This document shows, piece after piece, positions 35,286-43,755 of a stretch of DNA of 64,000 bases. The notes beneath the pieces were generated by a model that made no database searches, had not been told where the DNA came from, and was given only the letters and a program-made list of their open reading frames with translations. Position 1 is the first letter of the stretch; each line of letters opens with the position of its first letter. The position numbers and the translations under genes were made by a program. Origin of the DNA: Alloalcanivorax marinus (GTDB taxonomy: Bacteria > Pseudomonadota > Gammaproteobacteria > Pseudomonadales > Alcanivoracaceae); the NCBI RefSeq assembly GCF_016785095.1, contig NZ_JAEKJB010000002.1:248001-312000 (forward strand), read 5' to 3'.

Positions 35286-35585
35286 ATGGAAGCGACCACT
35301 AAAGACCTGCGTTTGCGCACCAAAACCCTGATTGCCGCGACGGACCGGGGGGAGGAGGTCATCATTACCTACCGGGGTAAGCCCCGTGCCAGGCTCGTTC
35401 CCCTCGGTGAGGAGGCCGAAGGCGCTGCTCGTCCGGAAGTGCGTGAGGGCGAAGCGCCGGCCTATCGAGCCGAACGTAATCCGGCTTTCGGGCTATGGCG
35501 GGACCGTGATGAACCGGGCCTCGCGCCTGATGAAAACGCGGTGGATGCCTATGTCAGACGAGTGCGTCGCCCCAGGGAGTTTTGA
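35286..35585 (+). CDS. Phd/YefM-type antitoxin
   Basis: 99-residue antitoxin. The N-terminal half (DLRLRTKTLIAATDRGEEVIITYRGKPRARLVPLG) is the prevent-host-death DNA-binding fold that dimerises on the operator just upstream. The C-terminal half, beginning about residue 45, is charged and probably disordered until it wraps the toxin. GAGGAG ribosome site before the ATG. The stop overlaps the toxin start by one base (TGATG), typical for type II modules. Confidence 0.87.
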   Translation: MEATTKDLRLRTKTLIAATDRGEEVIITYRGKPRARLVPLGEEAEGAARPEVREGEAPAYRAERNPAFGLWRDRDEPGLAPDENAVDAYVRRVRRPREF

Positions 35586-35971
35586 TGAGGCTGGTCGATA
35601 CGGACGTCCTGATTTGGAATCTGCGCGGAAATGAAGCGGCGGCACGTCTGCTGGATGGTGGCGAGCCTTTCATTGTGTCGGCCGTCAGCTATATGGAATT
35701 GTTGCAGGGGCTGCGTGACAACCAGGAACTGCGGACGCTGCGCCGTGCACTCCGGTTCTGGGGGGCGGACCTTCTGCATCTGAATGAGGAAATATCCGCC
35801 AGAGCGATGTTCTTGGTGGAGGAGTACGCTCTGAGCCATAACATGCAAATGGCGGATGCGCTGATCGCGGCGGGGGCTCTGTATCTCGGCGTGCCATTGG
35901 TGACGGCGAACGACCGTCATTACCGGCACATCAAGGAATTGGAGATCCTGGTTTTCCGCCCCCGGCAGTAA
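35585..35971 (+). CDS. vapC: PIN-domain toxin (VapC family)
   Basis: 128-residue PIN ribonuclease. The acidic active site is visible: first Asp in RLVDTDVLIW (residues 2-11), Glu in SYMELLQG near 38, Asp in MQMADALIAAGAL near 98 and the last Asp in VTANDRHYRHI near 115. VapC toxins cleave tRNA or rRNA when freed from antitoxin. An alternative TTG one codon earlier is possible. All catalytic positions are present, so the module looks functional. Confidence 0.9.
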   Translation: MRLVDTDVLIWNLRGNEAAARLLDGGEPFIVSAVSYMELLQGLRDNQELRTLRRALRFWGADLLHLNEEISARAMFLVEEYALSHNMQMADALIAAGALYLGVPLVTANDRHYRHIKELEILVFRPRQ

Positions 35972-36157
35972 GCCTTCCTTCAACGATCCATGGTACGCCG
36001 AACCCGGGGGAAGTTTTGCTCCTGCCGTTATCGCCCCACCGCCTTATCAGGGCCTACATATCGTGTCGTTGTTGGCTGACGTCGATCCAGGGTGCCGGCT
36101 GACATCGCTTTCTTTTCATCCCGGCCACACTGCCTCCAGAACAAATACGGAGGCCCC

Positions 36158-37102
36158 ATGGATGATCACGACACCAGTTACCGGTTGCTGTTTTCCCATG
36201 CCGAGATGGTGCGCGACCTGCTCACAGGCTTCGTGCCCGAGGAATGGGTTGCCGAGCTGAATCTCGATTCCCTGGAAAAGATGAACGGCAGTTATGTCAG
36301 CGATGACCTGCGTAGCCGTCACAGCGATGCGATCTGGCGAGTGCGGTGGGGACATGACTGGATCTATATCTACCTGCTGCTGGAGTTCCAGTCGACGGTG
36401 GATCGGTTCATGGCGGTGCGCATTCTGAGTTACACCGGCTTGTTGTATCAGGATTTGATCCGCCGCCAAGAGCTGGATGACACACGAGAGCTGCCGCCGG
36501 TATTTCCCATTGTGCTGTACAACGGTGAGGCGCGTTGGCGAGCGCCAACATGCGTTTCGCAACTGGCCCAGCCCGGTCCCGCGGCCTTGGCCGAATATCA
36601 GCCGGACCAGGCATTTTTGCTTATCGACGAAGGTACCTTCGATATGGACAGGCTGGCGCCGTTGAATAACCTGGTGGCGGCACTATTCCGGCTTGAGCAC
36701 CATCGCTCACTGGCGGAGGTGCCGGAGGTCCTCGGACTTTTGGTAAACTGGCTGGACAAGCCCGAGCAAGAAGGCTTGAGGCGAGGTTTCGTGGAGTGGT
36801 TGCGCCGCCGGTTGCGTCATTGGGCGCCTGGCGCGAATCTACCCGAGATTCATGATCTTCAGGAGGCCCGAGACATGGCCAGAGACACCGTTCAGGAATG
36901 GAAAGACGAACACCTCCAGGCCGGCATGGAGCAAGGCTCCACCAATGAAGCTCGCGCCATTTTGCGCCGCCAGTTGGCGCGTCGTTTCGGTGGCGTGCCC
37001 TCGGAAGTGAACGACCGGTTGGAGGCCGCCAGCCGTGGCGAGCTGGAAAACTGGATCGACCGTCTCTACGACGCCGCCACCCTTGATGAGGTGTTCCAGT
37101 AG
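36158..37102 (+). CDS. Rpn-type PD-(D/E)XK nuclease (transposase_31 / DUF4351-like)
   Basis: 314-residue protein. The N-terminal domain has the Rpn pattern YRLLFSHAEMVRDLLTGFVPEEW, then SDAIWRVRW and LLLEFQSTVDRFMAVRILSY, supplying the Asp and Glu-X-Gln of a PD-(D/E)XK nuclease. The C-terminus (ILRRQLARRFGGVPSEVNDRLEAASRGELENWIDRLYDAATLDEVF) matches the small helical DUF4351 domain found at the end of many Rpn proteins. Rpn proteins promote recombination and some act in phage defence. Start at 36158 follows a CGGAGG ribosome site. It follows the toxin-antitoxin pair after a 186-base gap. Confidence 0.87.
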   Translation: MDDHDTSYRLLFSHAEMVRDLLTGFVPEEWVAELNLDSLEKMNGSYVSDDLRSRHSDAIWRVRWGHDWIYIYLLLEFQSTVDRFMAVRILSYTGLLYQDLIRRQELDDTRELPPVFPIVLYNGEARWRAPTCVSQLAQPGPAALAEYQPDQAFLLIDEGTFDMDRLAPLNNLVAALFRLEHHRSLAEVPEVLGLLVNWLDKPEQEGLRRGFVEWLRRRLRHWAPGANLPEIHDLQEARDMARDTVQEWKDEHLQAGMEQGSTNEARAILRRQLARRFGGVPSEVNDRLEAASRGELENWIDRLYDAATLDEVFQ

Positions 37103-37112
37103 CACGACATGG

Positions 37113-37132
37113 GGCTCGGCGTAAGCCGAGCC
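37113..37132 (+). terminator. Hairpin after the Rpn gene
   Basis: GGCTCGGC-GTAA-GCCGAGCC, perfect 8-bp stem 11 bases after the stop. No T-run, so termination is uncertain. Confidence 0.4.
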
Positions 37133-37247
37133 TGCGCAATGAGCCCATCCGCTCTGCAATTCTGATATATCAATATCGTTTCCTTTCCTCTTTGCTTGGT
37201 TCGCGCTTGAAAGCGCGGACCGCCCGTTCTTGAACGATAGGATTATT

Positions 37248-38426
37248 ATGCTGAATGGACCTTTCCCGCCCTGGCCTTCCTTTAGCCAGGAAGAGGCGGA
37301 CGCCGCCAGCGCGGTGCTGCTTTCCAATAAGGTGAACTACTGGACCGGCCAGGAAGGCCGCGAATTCGAGCGCGAGTTCGCCGCTTTCGCCGGCACCGAG
37401 TACGCCATCGCCGTGGCCAACGGCACCCTGGCGCTGGATCTGGCCCTGCGTGGTCTGGGCATCGGCCCCGGCGATGAGGTGGTGGTGACGCCGCGCACTT
37501 TCCTGGCCTCGGCCACGGCGGTGATCAACGCCGGCGCCACGCCGGTGTTCGCGGACGTGGACCGCGACACCCAGAACATCACCGCCGAGACCGTGGCCGC
37601 CGTGCTCACGCCGCGCACCAAGGCGGTGATCTGCGTGCACCTGGCCGGCTGGCCCTGCGACATGGACGCCCTGATGGCCTTGGCCGAGGCCCACGATCTG
37701 TTCGTGATCGAGGATTGTGCCCAGGCCCACGGCGCCACCTGGAAGGGCCGCTCGGTGGGCGGCTTCGGTCATGTGGGTTGCTGGTCGTTTTGTCAGGACA
37801 AGATCATGACCACCGGCGGGGAGGGGGGCATGGTTACCGTCAACGACCGTGATCTCTGGTCCCGCATGTGGAGCTTCAAGGATCACGGCAAGAGCTGGGA
37901 AGCGGTCTACGAGCGCGAGCACCCGCCCGGCTTTCGCTGGCTGCACGAGAGCGTGGGCACCAACTGGCGCCTCACCGAAATGCAGTCCGCCATCGGCCGG
38001 ATTCAGCTTCGCCGGATGCCGGAATGGACCCGCCGGCGCCAGGCCCATTGCCAGGCCATCTGGGAAGCCGCCCGTGCGCTGCCCGGCCTGCGCGTGCCGG
38101 AGCCGCCGCCGGAGGCCGGCCATGCCGGCTACAAATGCTATGTGTTCGTGCGCCCGGAGACCCTGGCCCCCGGCTGGGATCGGGACTGCGTGATGAACCG
38201 CATTGTCGGCATGGGCGTGCCGTGCTTTTCCGGCTCCTGCTCCGAGGTGTACCTGGAGAAATGTTTCCAGGACCTGGGGCTGGCCCCCGACGAGCGCCTG
38301 CCCACCGCCCGCGAGCTGGGCGAGACCAGCCTGATGTTCCTGGTGCACCCGACCCTGGAGCCCGCCCACATCGAAAAGACCATCGCCGCCCTGCAGGCGG
38401 TCATGGCCCGCGCCACCCTCGCCTGA
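37248..38426 (+). CDS. pglE: DegT/DnrJ/EryC1 aminotransferase (PglE-like)
   Basis: 392-residue PLP-dependent aminotransferase. It begins PFPPWPSFSQEEADAASAVLLSNKVNYWTG, followed by FAAFAGTEYAIAVANGTLALDLALRG; the PLP-binding Lys is in WSFCQDKIMTTGGEGGM near residue 185, and TNWRLTEMQSAIGRIQL is the family's substrate-side signature. With the dehydratase at 39770 and PglD at 31052 it should make UDP-4-amino-4,6-dideoxy-GlcNAc en route to diacetylbacillosamine. ATG at 37248 preferred over an upstream TTG. High GC. Starts the second block of the polysaccharide locus. Confidence 0.87.
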   Translation: MLNGPFPPWPSFSQEEADAASAVLLSNKVNYWTGQEGREFEREFAAFAGTEYAIAVANGTLALDLALRGLGIGPGDEVVVTPRTFLASATAVINAGATPVFADVDRDTQNITAETVAAVLTPRTKAVICVHLAGWPCDMDALMALAEAHDLFVIEDCAQAHGATWKGRSVGGFGHVGCWSFCQDKIMTTGGEGGMVTVNDRDLWSRMWSFKDHGKSWEAVYEREHPPGFRWLHESVGTNWRLTEMQSAIGRIQLRRMPEWTRRRQAHCQAIWEAARALPGLRVPEPPPEAGHAGYKCYVFVRPETLAPGWDRDCVMNRIVGMGVPCFSGSCSEVYLEKCFQDLGLAPDERLPTARELGETSLMFLVHPTLEPAHIEKTIAALQAVMARATLA

Positions 38427-38435
38427 CCGGACCTG

Positions 38436-39770
38436 ATGTCCCTTCTCTCCCGCTTGCACACCGCGCTGCTTGCCGGCTTCCTGGCGTTGCTGCTGGTGGT
38501 GCCGTGGACCTATTACGCGGTGCCGCTGTTGGCGGCGGTACTGGTGCCCTGGGCGCTGGCGCGGCCCGCCGTGGCGCCGGCGCCGGATCGTGAGGATGGG
38601 CTTTGCCTGGCGGCGCTGCTGGTGTTCGGCGGGCTATGGTGCCTGGACGTGTGGCGCACCGGCTCCTGGCCGGTGGGGGAGGGCAACCAGGGCCTGTTCC
38701 TGCCGTTGTGGCCGTTTCTGGCGGCCTGGGTGGGGCTGGCCTGGCGGCGCGGGCCGCCGTCCGCCAACGGGCTTTGGGTGGGCGCCGCCCTGGGCGCGGC
38801 GCTGGCCGGCGGCATCGCTGGCTACGAGTTCGGCTGGCTGGGCCGGCACCGGGCCGACAGCGGCATTAACGCGATTCCTTTCGGCAACCTGGCGTTGTTG
38901 TTCGGCGGCCTTTCCCTGGTGGCTTTCCTGGCGCGGGGGCGCCGCCGTGGCTGGTTTCTGCTGGCCGGGGTATTGGGCGTGCTGGCGTCGGTGTTTTCCG
39001 GTACCCGGGGAGGCTGGGTGGTGTTCCCCCTGTTGTTGGCGGTGTTGGCCTGGGCGTTCGGCGAGGGCCTGCCGCGTCGCCGGCTGTGGCCGTTGGCGGG
39101 CGTGCTGGCCGCGCTGCTGATCGGTGGCGCGCTGTTGCCGCAAAGTGGCGTGCGTGAACGGGTGGATCAGGCCGTGGACAACCTGCAGGACTATGCCCGG
39201 GGTGACGCCGCGTCGTCGTTGGGGGCGCGGCTGGACATGTGGCGGGCCGGGCTGCGGCTGTTCGCGGAGCGGCCGGTACTGGGCTGGGGCGAGGGCCGGC
39301 TGGAGGCGCGCCGCGATCAATGGGTGGCGCGCGGTCAGTATTACGCGGGCATCAGCCGCTATGACCAGCTGCACAATGATTTGATCGATACCGCCGCCCG
39401 CCGTGGTCTGGTGGGGCTGGCGTCGTTGCTGGCGCTGTATGGCGTGCCGTTCGCGCTGTTCGCCCGGCACCTGCGCCGCCGCCAGGATCGGCGTGGGCGG
39501 GCCCTGGCGGCGGCGGGCTTGATGGTGATCACCGCCTTCGTGGGTTTCGGGCTAAGTCAGTCGATGCTGCGTGATGTGCGCGGGTTGTCCTGTTATCTGG
39601 GACTGTTGGTGGCTTGTTGGTGCCTGCTCAAGTCCACCGCGCCGGACCGTTCCCCCCCCCAATTGGGGGATGACGTCCCGGTGAATACTTCATCAATATC
39701 TGGTAACGTGATGTTCATCAAAAAACGCTACATCTCTCTCCTCCGGCTTCACGACAAGGAAAGGTCGTAA
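38436..39770 (+). CDS. O-antigen ligase/polymerase-family membrane protein
   Basis: 444-residue inner-membrane protein with about ten transmembrane helices and the Wzy_C/WaaL signature: VFSGTRGGWVVFPLLLAV in the middle and a periplasmic loop with RLDMWRAGLRLFAERPVLGWGEGRLEAR ending in YDQLHNDLIDTAARRGLVG (conserved His). Such proteins join undecaprenyl-linked glycans to lipid A core, to proteins, or to each other. It may be the ligase while the protein at 22231 is the polymerase, or the reverse. The stop overlaps the next start by one base (TAATG). Confidence 0.82.
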   Translation: MSLLSRLHTALLAGFLALLLVVPWTYYAVPLLAAVLVPWALARPAVAPAPDREDGLCLAALLVFGGLWCLDVWRTGSWPVGEGNQGLFLPLWPFLAAWVGLAWRRGPPSANGLWVGAALGAALAGGIAGYEFGWLGRHRADSGINAIPFGNLALLFGGLSLVAFLARGRRRGWFLLAGVLGVLASVFSGTRGGWVVFPLLLAVLAWAFGEGLPRRRLWPLAGVLAALLIGGALLPQSGVRERVDQAVDNLQDYARGDAASSLGARLDMWRAGLRLFAERPVLGWGEGRLEARRDQWVARGQYYAGISRYDQLHNDLIDTAARRGLVGLASLLALYGVPFALFARHLRRRQDRRGRALAAAGLMVITAFVGFGLSQSMLRDVRGLSCYLGLLVACWCLLKSTAPDRSPPQLGDDVPVNTSSISGNVMFIKKRYISLLRLHDKERS

Positions 39771-41767
39771 TGTCTTCTTTTTCGGAACACCGGCTGCTGA
39801 ACGCGGTTCTGGACAGCGCCCGCTGGCAGAAGCGCGCCATCATGCTGGCAGTGGATGGTCTGGGCCTGCCGCTGATGTTGTGGGCGGCCTACGCGTTGCG
39901 TTTCAGCACCCTGGACGTGGCCATCGAGCCCTGGTGGTTGCTGCCCGGCGCCGTGCTGATCTCTCTTGCCTGCCTGTACATTTGCGGTTTCTACCGATCG
40001 ATCGTGCGTTACCTGGGCGCCGAGGCGGTGTGGTCCATCGTGTTCGGCATGGGCGCCGCCGTGGTCACCCTGGCGGGCATGGCCTACATGATGAACCTGG
40101 AAGTGCCGCGCTCGGTGTTCGTGATTTTCTGGGTGCTGTCGGTGTTGTACCTGGGGGCCAGCCGCTTCGTGGCCCGGCGGGTGCTGTTCCGGCTGGTGTC
40201 CGGTTACTTCAACCGCGAGCCGGTGGCCATATACGGGGCCGGCGCCGCAGGTGGCCAACTGGCCGCCGCCTTGCAGTCCGCCGGCGAGCTGCGCCCGGTG
40301 CTGATCGTCGACGACGAGCCGGGCAAGCAGAACATGCTGCTCTCCGGCGTGCCGGTAAGCGGGCGTGGGCGGCTGGCGGAGATGGTCCGCGAGGGCAGGG
40401 TGCGCACCGTGCTGCTGGCCATGCCTTCCATGCCGCGCCACCGGCGCATGGCGCTGGTCACCTGGCTGGAGAAGCTTGGCGTGCGGGTGCAGACCGTGCC
40501 CAGTTTCGTGGACATCGCCAGTGGCCGGGCGCGCCTGGAGGAAATCAAGGACGTGGCCATCGAGGATCTGCTCGGCCGTGATCCGGTGCCGCCCCGGCGG
40601 GATCTGCTCAGCCGCTGTATCGCCGGTAAGAACGTGCTGGTTACCGGGGCCGGCGGGTCCATCGGCTCGGAGCTGTGCCGGCAGATCATCAAGCTGGGGC
40701 CCTCTTCCCTGGTGCTGCTGGAGCAGAGCGAGGTGGCGCTCTACGACATCGAACGCGAGCTCAAGGCGGCGCTGCGTGCCGCCGACCTGGACATTCCCAT
40801 CGTGCCGATGCTGGGTTCGGTGGTGAACCGGGGCTACGTGAAGCGCCTGTGCGAGAACCACGCCATCGACACCCTTTACCACGCCGCCGCCTACAAGCAT
40901 GTGCCGATCGTCGAGGGCAACCCGGCCGCCGGCGTGCGCAATAATATTCTCGGTACCCTGGAAACCGCCCAGGGCGCGGAAGCCGCCGGGGTGAAGCATT
41001 TCATTCTGATTTCCACCGACAAGGCGGTGCGGCCCACCAACGTAATGGGCGCCACCAAGCGGTTCGCGGAAATGGTGCTGCAGGCGATGGCCGCCAAGGG
41101 CAGCGCCACGGTGTTCTCCATGGTGCGCTTCGGCAACGTCCTGGGCTCGTCGGGCTCGGTGGTGCCGCTGTTCCGCGACCAGATCGCGCGGGGCGGGCCG
41201 GTGACCGTGACCCACCCGGATGTGATCCGTTACTTCATGACCATTCCGGAGGCTTCGCAACTGGTGATCCAGGCCGGTGCCATGGCGCGGGGTGGGGAAG
41301 TGTTCGTGCTGGACATGGGCGAGCCGGTGCGCATCGTCGATCTGGCTTACACGCTGATCCGCCTGATGGGGCTCACGGTGCGTGACGAGAGTAACCCGGA
41401 AGGCGACATCGAGGTGGCCTTCACCGGCCTGCGCCCTGGCGAGAAGTTGTACGAAGAGCTGCTGATCGGCGAGTGCAGCACCCACACCGAGCATGAAATG
41501 ATCATGCAGGCGAGCGAGGAAATGCTCGACCTGGAGGAGATGCTGCGCGCGCTGGAGGCGTTCCGGGGCGCCCTGGAGCGTGGCGACAGCGAGGGCATCA
41601 AGGCGCTGCTGCGCGCCTACGTCAACGGCTACATGCCCCGCCTGCCCGGCGACGAACCCGGCCCGCCCAGGAAGAGCCACACGCCGCTGCGTGAAACCGC
41701 CACCCTGGGCATGGCGCGGCCCGGCGACGCGGCCTCCATCGACAATACGCCCGGGTCCGTGCACTGA
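39770..41767 (+). CDS. pglF: UDP-GlcNAc 4,6-dehydratase, membrane type (PglF/WbpM/CapD-like)
   Basis: 665-residue inner-membrane enzyme. Four N-terminal transmembrane helices (about residues 20-135) and a CoA-binding-like domain (YGAGAAGGQLAAAL near 150) precede the SDR catalytic domain with NAD motif TGAGGSIGSEL near 288 and the modified active site STDKAVRPTNVMGATK (Thr-Asp-Lys instead of Tyr) near 415. It converts UDP-GlcNAc to the 4-keto-6-deoxy sugar used by PglE. A C-terminal Pro-rich tail is unstructured. Adjacent ligase and aminotransferase genes share the transcript. Confidence 0.93.
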   Translation: MSSFSEHRLLNAVLDSARWQKRAIMLAVDGLGLPLMLWAAYALRFSTLDVAIEPWWLLPGAVLISLACLYICGFYRSIVRYLGAEAVWSIVFGMGAAVVTLAGMAYMMNLEVPRSVFVIFWVLSVLYLGASRFVARRVLFRLVSGYFNREPVAIYGAGAAGGQLAAALQSAGELRPVLIVDDEPGKQNMLLSGVPVSGRGRLAEMVREGRVRTVLLAMPSMPRHRRMALVTWLEKLGVRVQTVPSFVDIASGRARLEEIKDVAIEDLLGRDPVPPRRDLLSRCIAGKNVLVTGAGGSIGSELCRQIIKLGPSSLVLLEQSEVALYDIERELKAALRAADLDIPIVPMLGSVVNRGYVKRLCENHAIDTLYHAAAYKHVPIVEGNPAAGVRNNILGTLETAQGAEAAGVKHFILISTDKAVRPTNVMGATKRFAEMVLQAMAAKGSATVFSMVRFGNVLGSSGSVVPLFRDQIARGGPVTVTHPDVIRYFMTIPEASQLVIQAGAMARGGEVFVLDMGEPVRIVDLAYTLIRLMGLTVRDESNPEGDIEVAFTGLRPGEKLYEELLIGECSTHTEHEMIMQASEEMLDLEEMLRALEAFRGALERGDSEGIKALLRAYVNGYMPRLPGDEPGPPRKSHTPLRETATLGMARPGDAASIDNTPGSVH

Positions 41768-41770
41768 CGC

Positions 41771-42139
41771 ATGCCGCGTCCCGGCTCTCCCACCTGGCGT
41801 TGCCTGTGCCTGCTGTGCTGGGTGGTGGGCCTGGTCGGCATCTTCGCGCCACAGAGCACGGTGCGCCCGGTGGCGGAGCTGGGGCCGGACGTGTTGCTGC
41901 ACGCCCTGGCCCTGGCCGCCATGGCCGGCACCGCCCGGCTGGCCTTGCCGGGGGCGCCGGCACGCTGGTTCTGGCCCTTGCTGCTGCTGATCGCGATTAA
42001 CCTCGAGGTGTTTCAGCACCTGATTCAACCGTCCCGTTTTTTCAGTGTGTACGACCTGGTCGCCAACCTTGTGGGGGTGGGCCTGGCGGCCCTGGCGCTT
42101 GTCGTGCTCACGCGATTTTTCCGCTTTTCTGATAACTAA
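41771..42139 (+). CDS. VanZ-like membrane protein
   Basis: 122-residue protein with four predicted transmembrane helices; GPDVLLHALALAAMAGTARLAL and INLEVFQHLIQPSRFFSVYDLVANLVGVGLAALAL match the VanZ-like pattern (conserved His, Glu, Gln-His and Asp-Asn positions). VanZ-like proteins commonly end exopolysaccharide operons but their biochemical role is unknown. Three bases separate it from the dehydratase gene. Confidence 0.8.
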   Translation: MPRPGSPTWRCLCLLCWVVGLVGIFAPQSTVRPVAELGPDVLLHALALAAMAGTARLALPGAPARWFWPLLLLIAINLEVFQHLIQPSRFFSVYDLVANLVGVGLAALALVVLTRFFRFSDN

Positions 42140-42179
42140 AAAATCTTCCTTCCTTTTTTTCTTTTCTGGGGTGTGTGAT

Positions 42180-42674
42180 ATGCAATTGATCGACCTCCTG
42201 GAGGGCGTGACGTTTATGCGTACGTCCTTCCACGGCGATGTGTTTCTGGATTGGCTGAAACAGGCCAAGGAAAAACCCAGCCTGATGGCCCTGATCAGCG
42301 GTTGCCTGCATCACCATGGGCCGGGCACCGATGCCGGTTGTGGCTGCACGGCGGCGACGCCGTTGTCCAGCTACCCGACCCCCTGCTTCATGGCCCTGGT
42401 TCGCTCCCAGGTGCTGCTGGCGGAGCTCGATCTGGGGCTGCCCTATCTGGAAGCCCACGCCGCCAACTATCTTCGCCGCCCCGGTCAGGACATCGAACAG
42501 GCTTTTATCGAGTGGCGCCACGAACGCCTGCGCGCCGGCCTGGCAACCCTCACCGGCTGGTGCGCCGCCCTGCATCAGACCGTGCTCACTCTCCCGTGCG
42601 AGGATTTCCCCATCAGCCGGGTTCAGGAACGCGACCTCGCCATCCTCAAACGTCTCAACGACATGGCTGCCTGA
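42180..42674 (+). CDS. Hypothetical protein with Cys/His-rich segment
   Basis: 164-residue protein of no recognised family. It shows a Cys/His cluster near residues 41-55 (CLHHHGPGTDAGCGC) and further single Cys at positions near 65, 125 and 141, followed by a helical C-terminal half. No signal peptide or membrane segment. A T-rich, hairpin-free 40-base gap precedes it. The cluster could bind a metal, but this is only suggested by spacing. A start 12 codons later (MRTSFHGD) is possible. Confidence 0.6.
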   Translation: MQLIDLLEGVTFMRTSFHGDVFLDWLKQAKEKPSLMALISGCLHHHGPGTDAGCGCTAATPLSSYPTPCFMALVRSQVLLAELDLGLPYLEAHAANYLRRPGQDIEQAFIEWRHERLRAGLATLTGWCAALHQTVLTLPCEDFPISRVQERDLAILKRLNDMAA

Positions 42675-42822
42675 TAACCTTTCTTGTTGCGATTCGTTTT
42701 TCTTTTATTGGTCCAATAACCCTTTGAATTTATTGAAAAAAATAAACAATGGGCTGGTAAGTCGCGGCGGCTGGAGGCATACTGCGCGGGTTTTCGGTTA
42801 TCCGTGATTCGAGGAGTGTTCC

Positions 42823-43290
42823 ATGAAAGGCCATCCGGACGTGATCGAGTGCTTGCGGGATCTGCTGCGCGGTGAACTGGCCGCCCGGGACCAGTATTTC
42901 CTGCATTCGCGCCAGTACGAGGACCAGGGCTACCAGCGTCTGTACGAGCGCATCAACCATGAGATGCAGGAAGAGACGGAGCACGCGGATGCCATTCTGC
43001 GCCGGCTGCTGTTTCTGGAAGGGGAGCCGGACATGACGCCCCACGCCATTGATCCGGGCCGCACTCTGATCGAGATGCTGGAATCGGACCTGCGCCTGGA
43101 GTACCAGGTGCGCGAGAACCTGGCCAACGCCATCGCGCTGTGCGAATCGGTGCGCGACTACGTGACCCGCGACATGCTGCGCCAGCAGCTTGAGGACACC
43201 GAGGAGGATCACACCCACTGGCTGGAGCAGCAGTTGCGGTTGATCAAGCACATCGGCGAGCAGAATTACCGGCAGTCGCAGATCTCCTGA
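42823..43290 (+). CDS. bfrA: Bacterioferritin-type ferritin lacking the heme Met (BfrA/FtnA-like)
   Basis: 155-residue four-helix iron-storage subunit. Ferroxidase residues are all present: Glu18, Glu51, His54, Glu94, Glu127 and His130 by count. Position 52, the heme-ligating Met in classical Bfr, is Thr. This matches the Pseudomonas FtnA/BfrA type ([27 protein letters not shown]), which stores iron but cannot bind heme on its own. GAGGAG ribosome site and an AT-rich upstream region suggest its own promoter; a strong terminator follows. Confidence 0.92.
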   Translation: MKGHPDVIECLRDLLRGELAARDQYFLHSRQYEDQGYQRLYERINHEMQEETEHADAILRRLLFLEGEPDMTPHAIDPGRTLIEMLESDLRLEYQVRENLANAIALCESVRDYVTRDMLRQQLEDTEEDHTHWLEQQLRLIKHIGEQNYRQSQIS

Positions 43291-43314
43291 TCCGCTATTC
43301 CGCGAAGGCCAAGA

Positions 43315-43342
43315 AAAAGGCGCCCCAAGGGGCGCCTTTTTT
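43315..43342 (+). terminator. Rho-independent terminator after the ferritin gene
   Basis: AAAAGGCGCCCC / GGGGCGCCTTTT stem with a two-base loop, followed by further T residues, 25 bases after the stop. A-rich left flank makes it potentially bidirectional. Confidence 0.9.
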
Positions 43343-43755
43343 GTTCGACACGATGGAGAATCGGTCGATGGGTCGGCGGTGCTCCCTTCCCTGCTGAGTC
43401 ATGGACGCGCGACCTTAAGAGACTGCCGGGGGAGGGCGCCGGCGGCAATTGATAAAGGGAAATAATTTGTATACCGCCTGTTCACATGAAAAGGCGCCAG
43501 GAAGTGAGGCTCATGATATGCTCACGCCCGACTCACAACCTTAGGGTCAAGCTAGTAGCTTGATTCCCATGGGTTATATGTCACGTTTTTTCTGTGGCAT
43601 TTGATCCATAGCAAAGGTTAATTCATGTAACCGGCGTTATGAATTGGTTAACGTGTGTACAACTACGGTGCTTTTCTGTAGGCTCTCGACCGTGAGCAAA
43701 ATGTGAGCTATATCACAGTTTTTTCACTGTACCTGGCTGGCGGACTGAAAACGCA
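43343..43755. other. Promoter/leader region of the cellulose operon
   Basis: About 410 bases without a gene, clearly AT-richer than the surrounding genes. It contains a perfect inverted repeat TCAAGCT-AGT-AGCTTGA at 43547-43563, a CCCATGGG palindrome just after it, and the CRP box at 43702. No ribosome-site-supported small frame was seen apart from the bcsP-like start. Confidence 0.6.
43702..43717. promoter_or_regulatory. CRP/Vfr binding site upstream of cellulose operon
   Basis: TGTGAGCTATATCACA fits TGTGA-N6-TCACA perfectly. It ends 38 bases before the first start codon of the cellulose operon, so it could activate from upstream or repress by overlapping the promoter. Confidence 0.78.

Noticed and set aside
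36158-37102. Rpn-family gene considered as an active transposase or IS
   Set aside because: No terminal inverted repeats or target duplications are visible around it; Rpn proteins are nucleases that do not define an IS by themselves.
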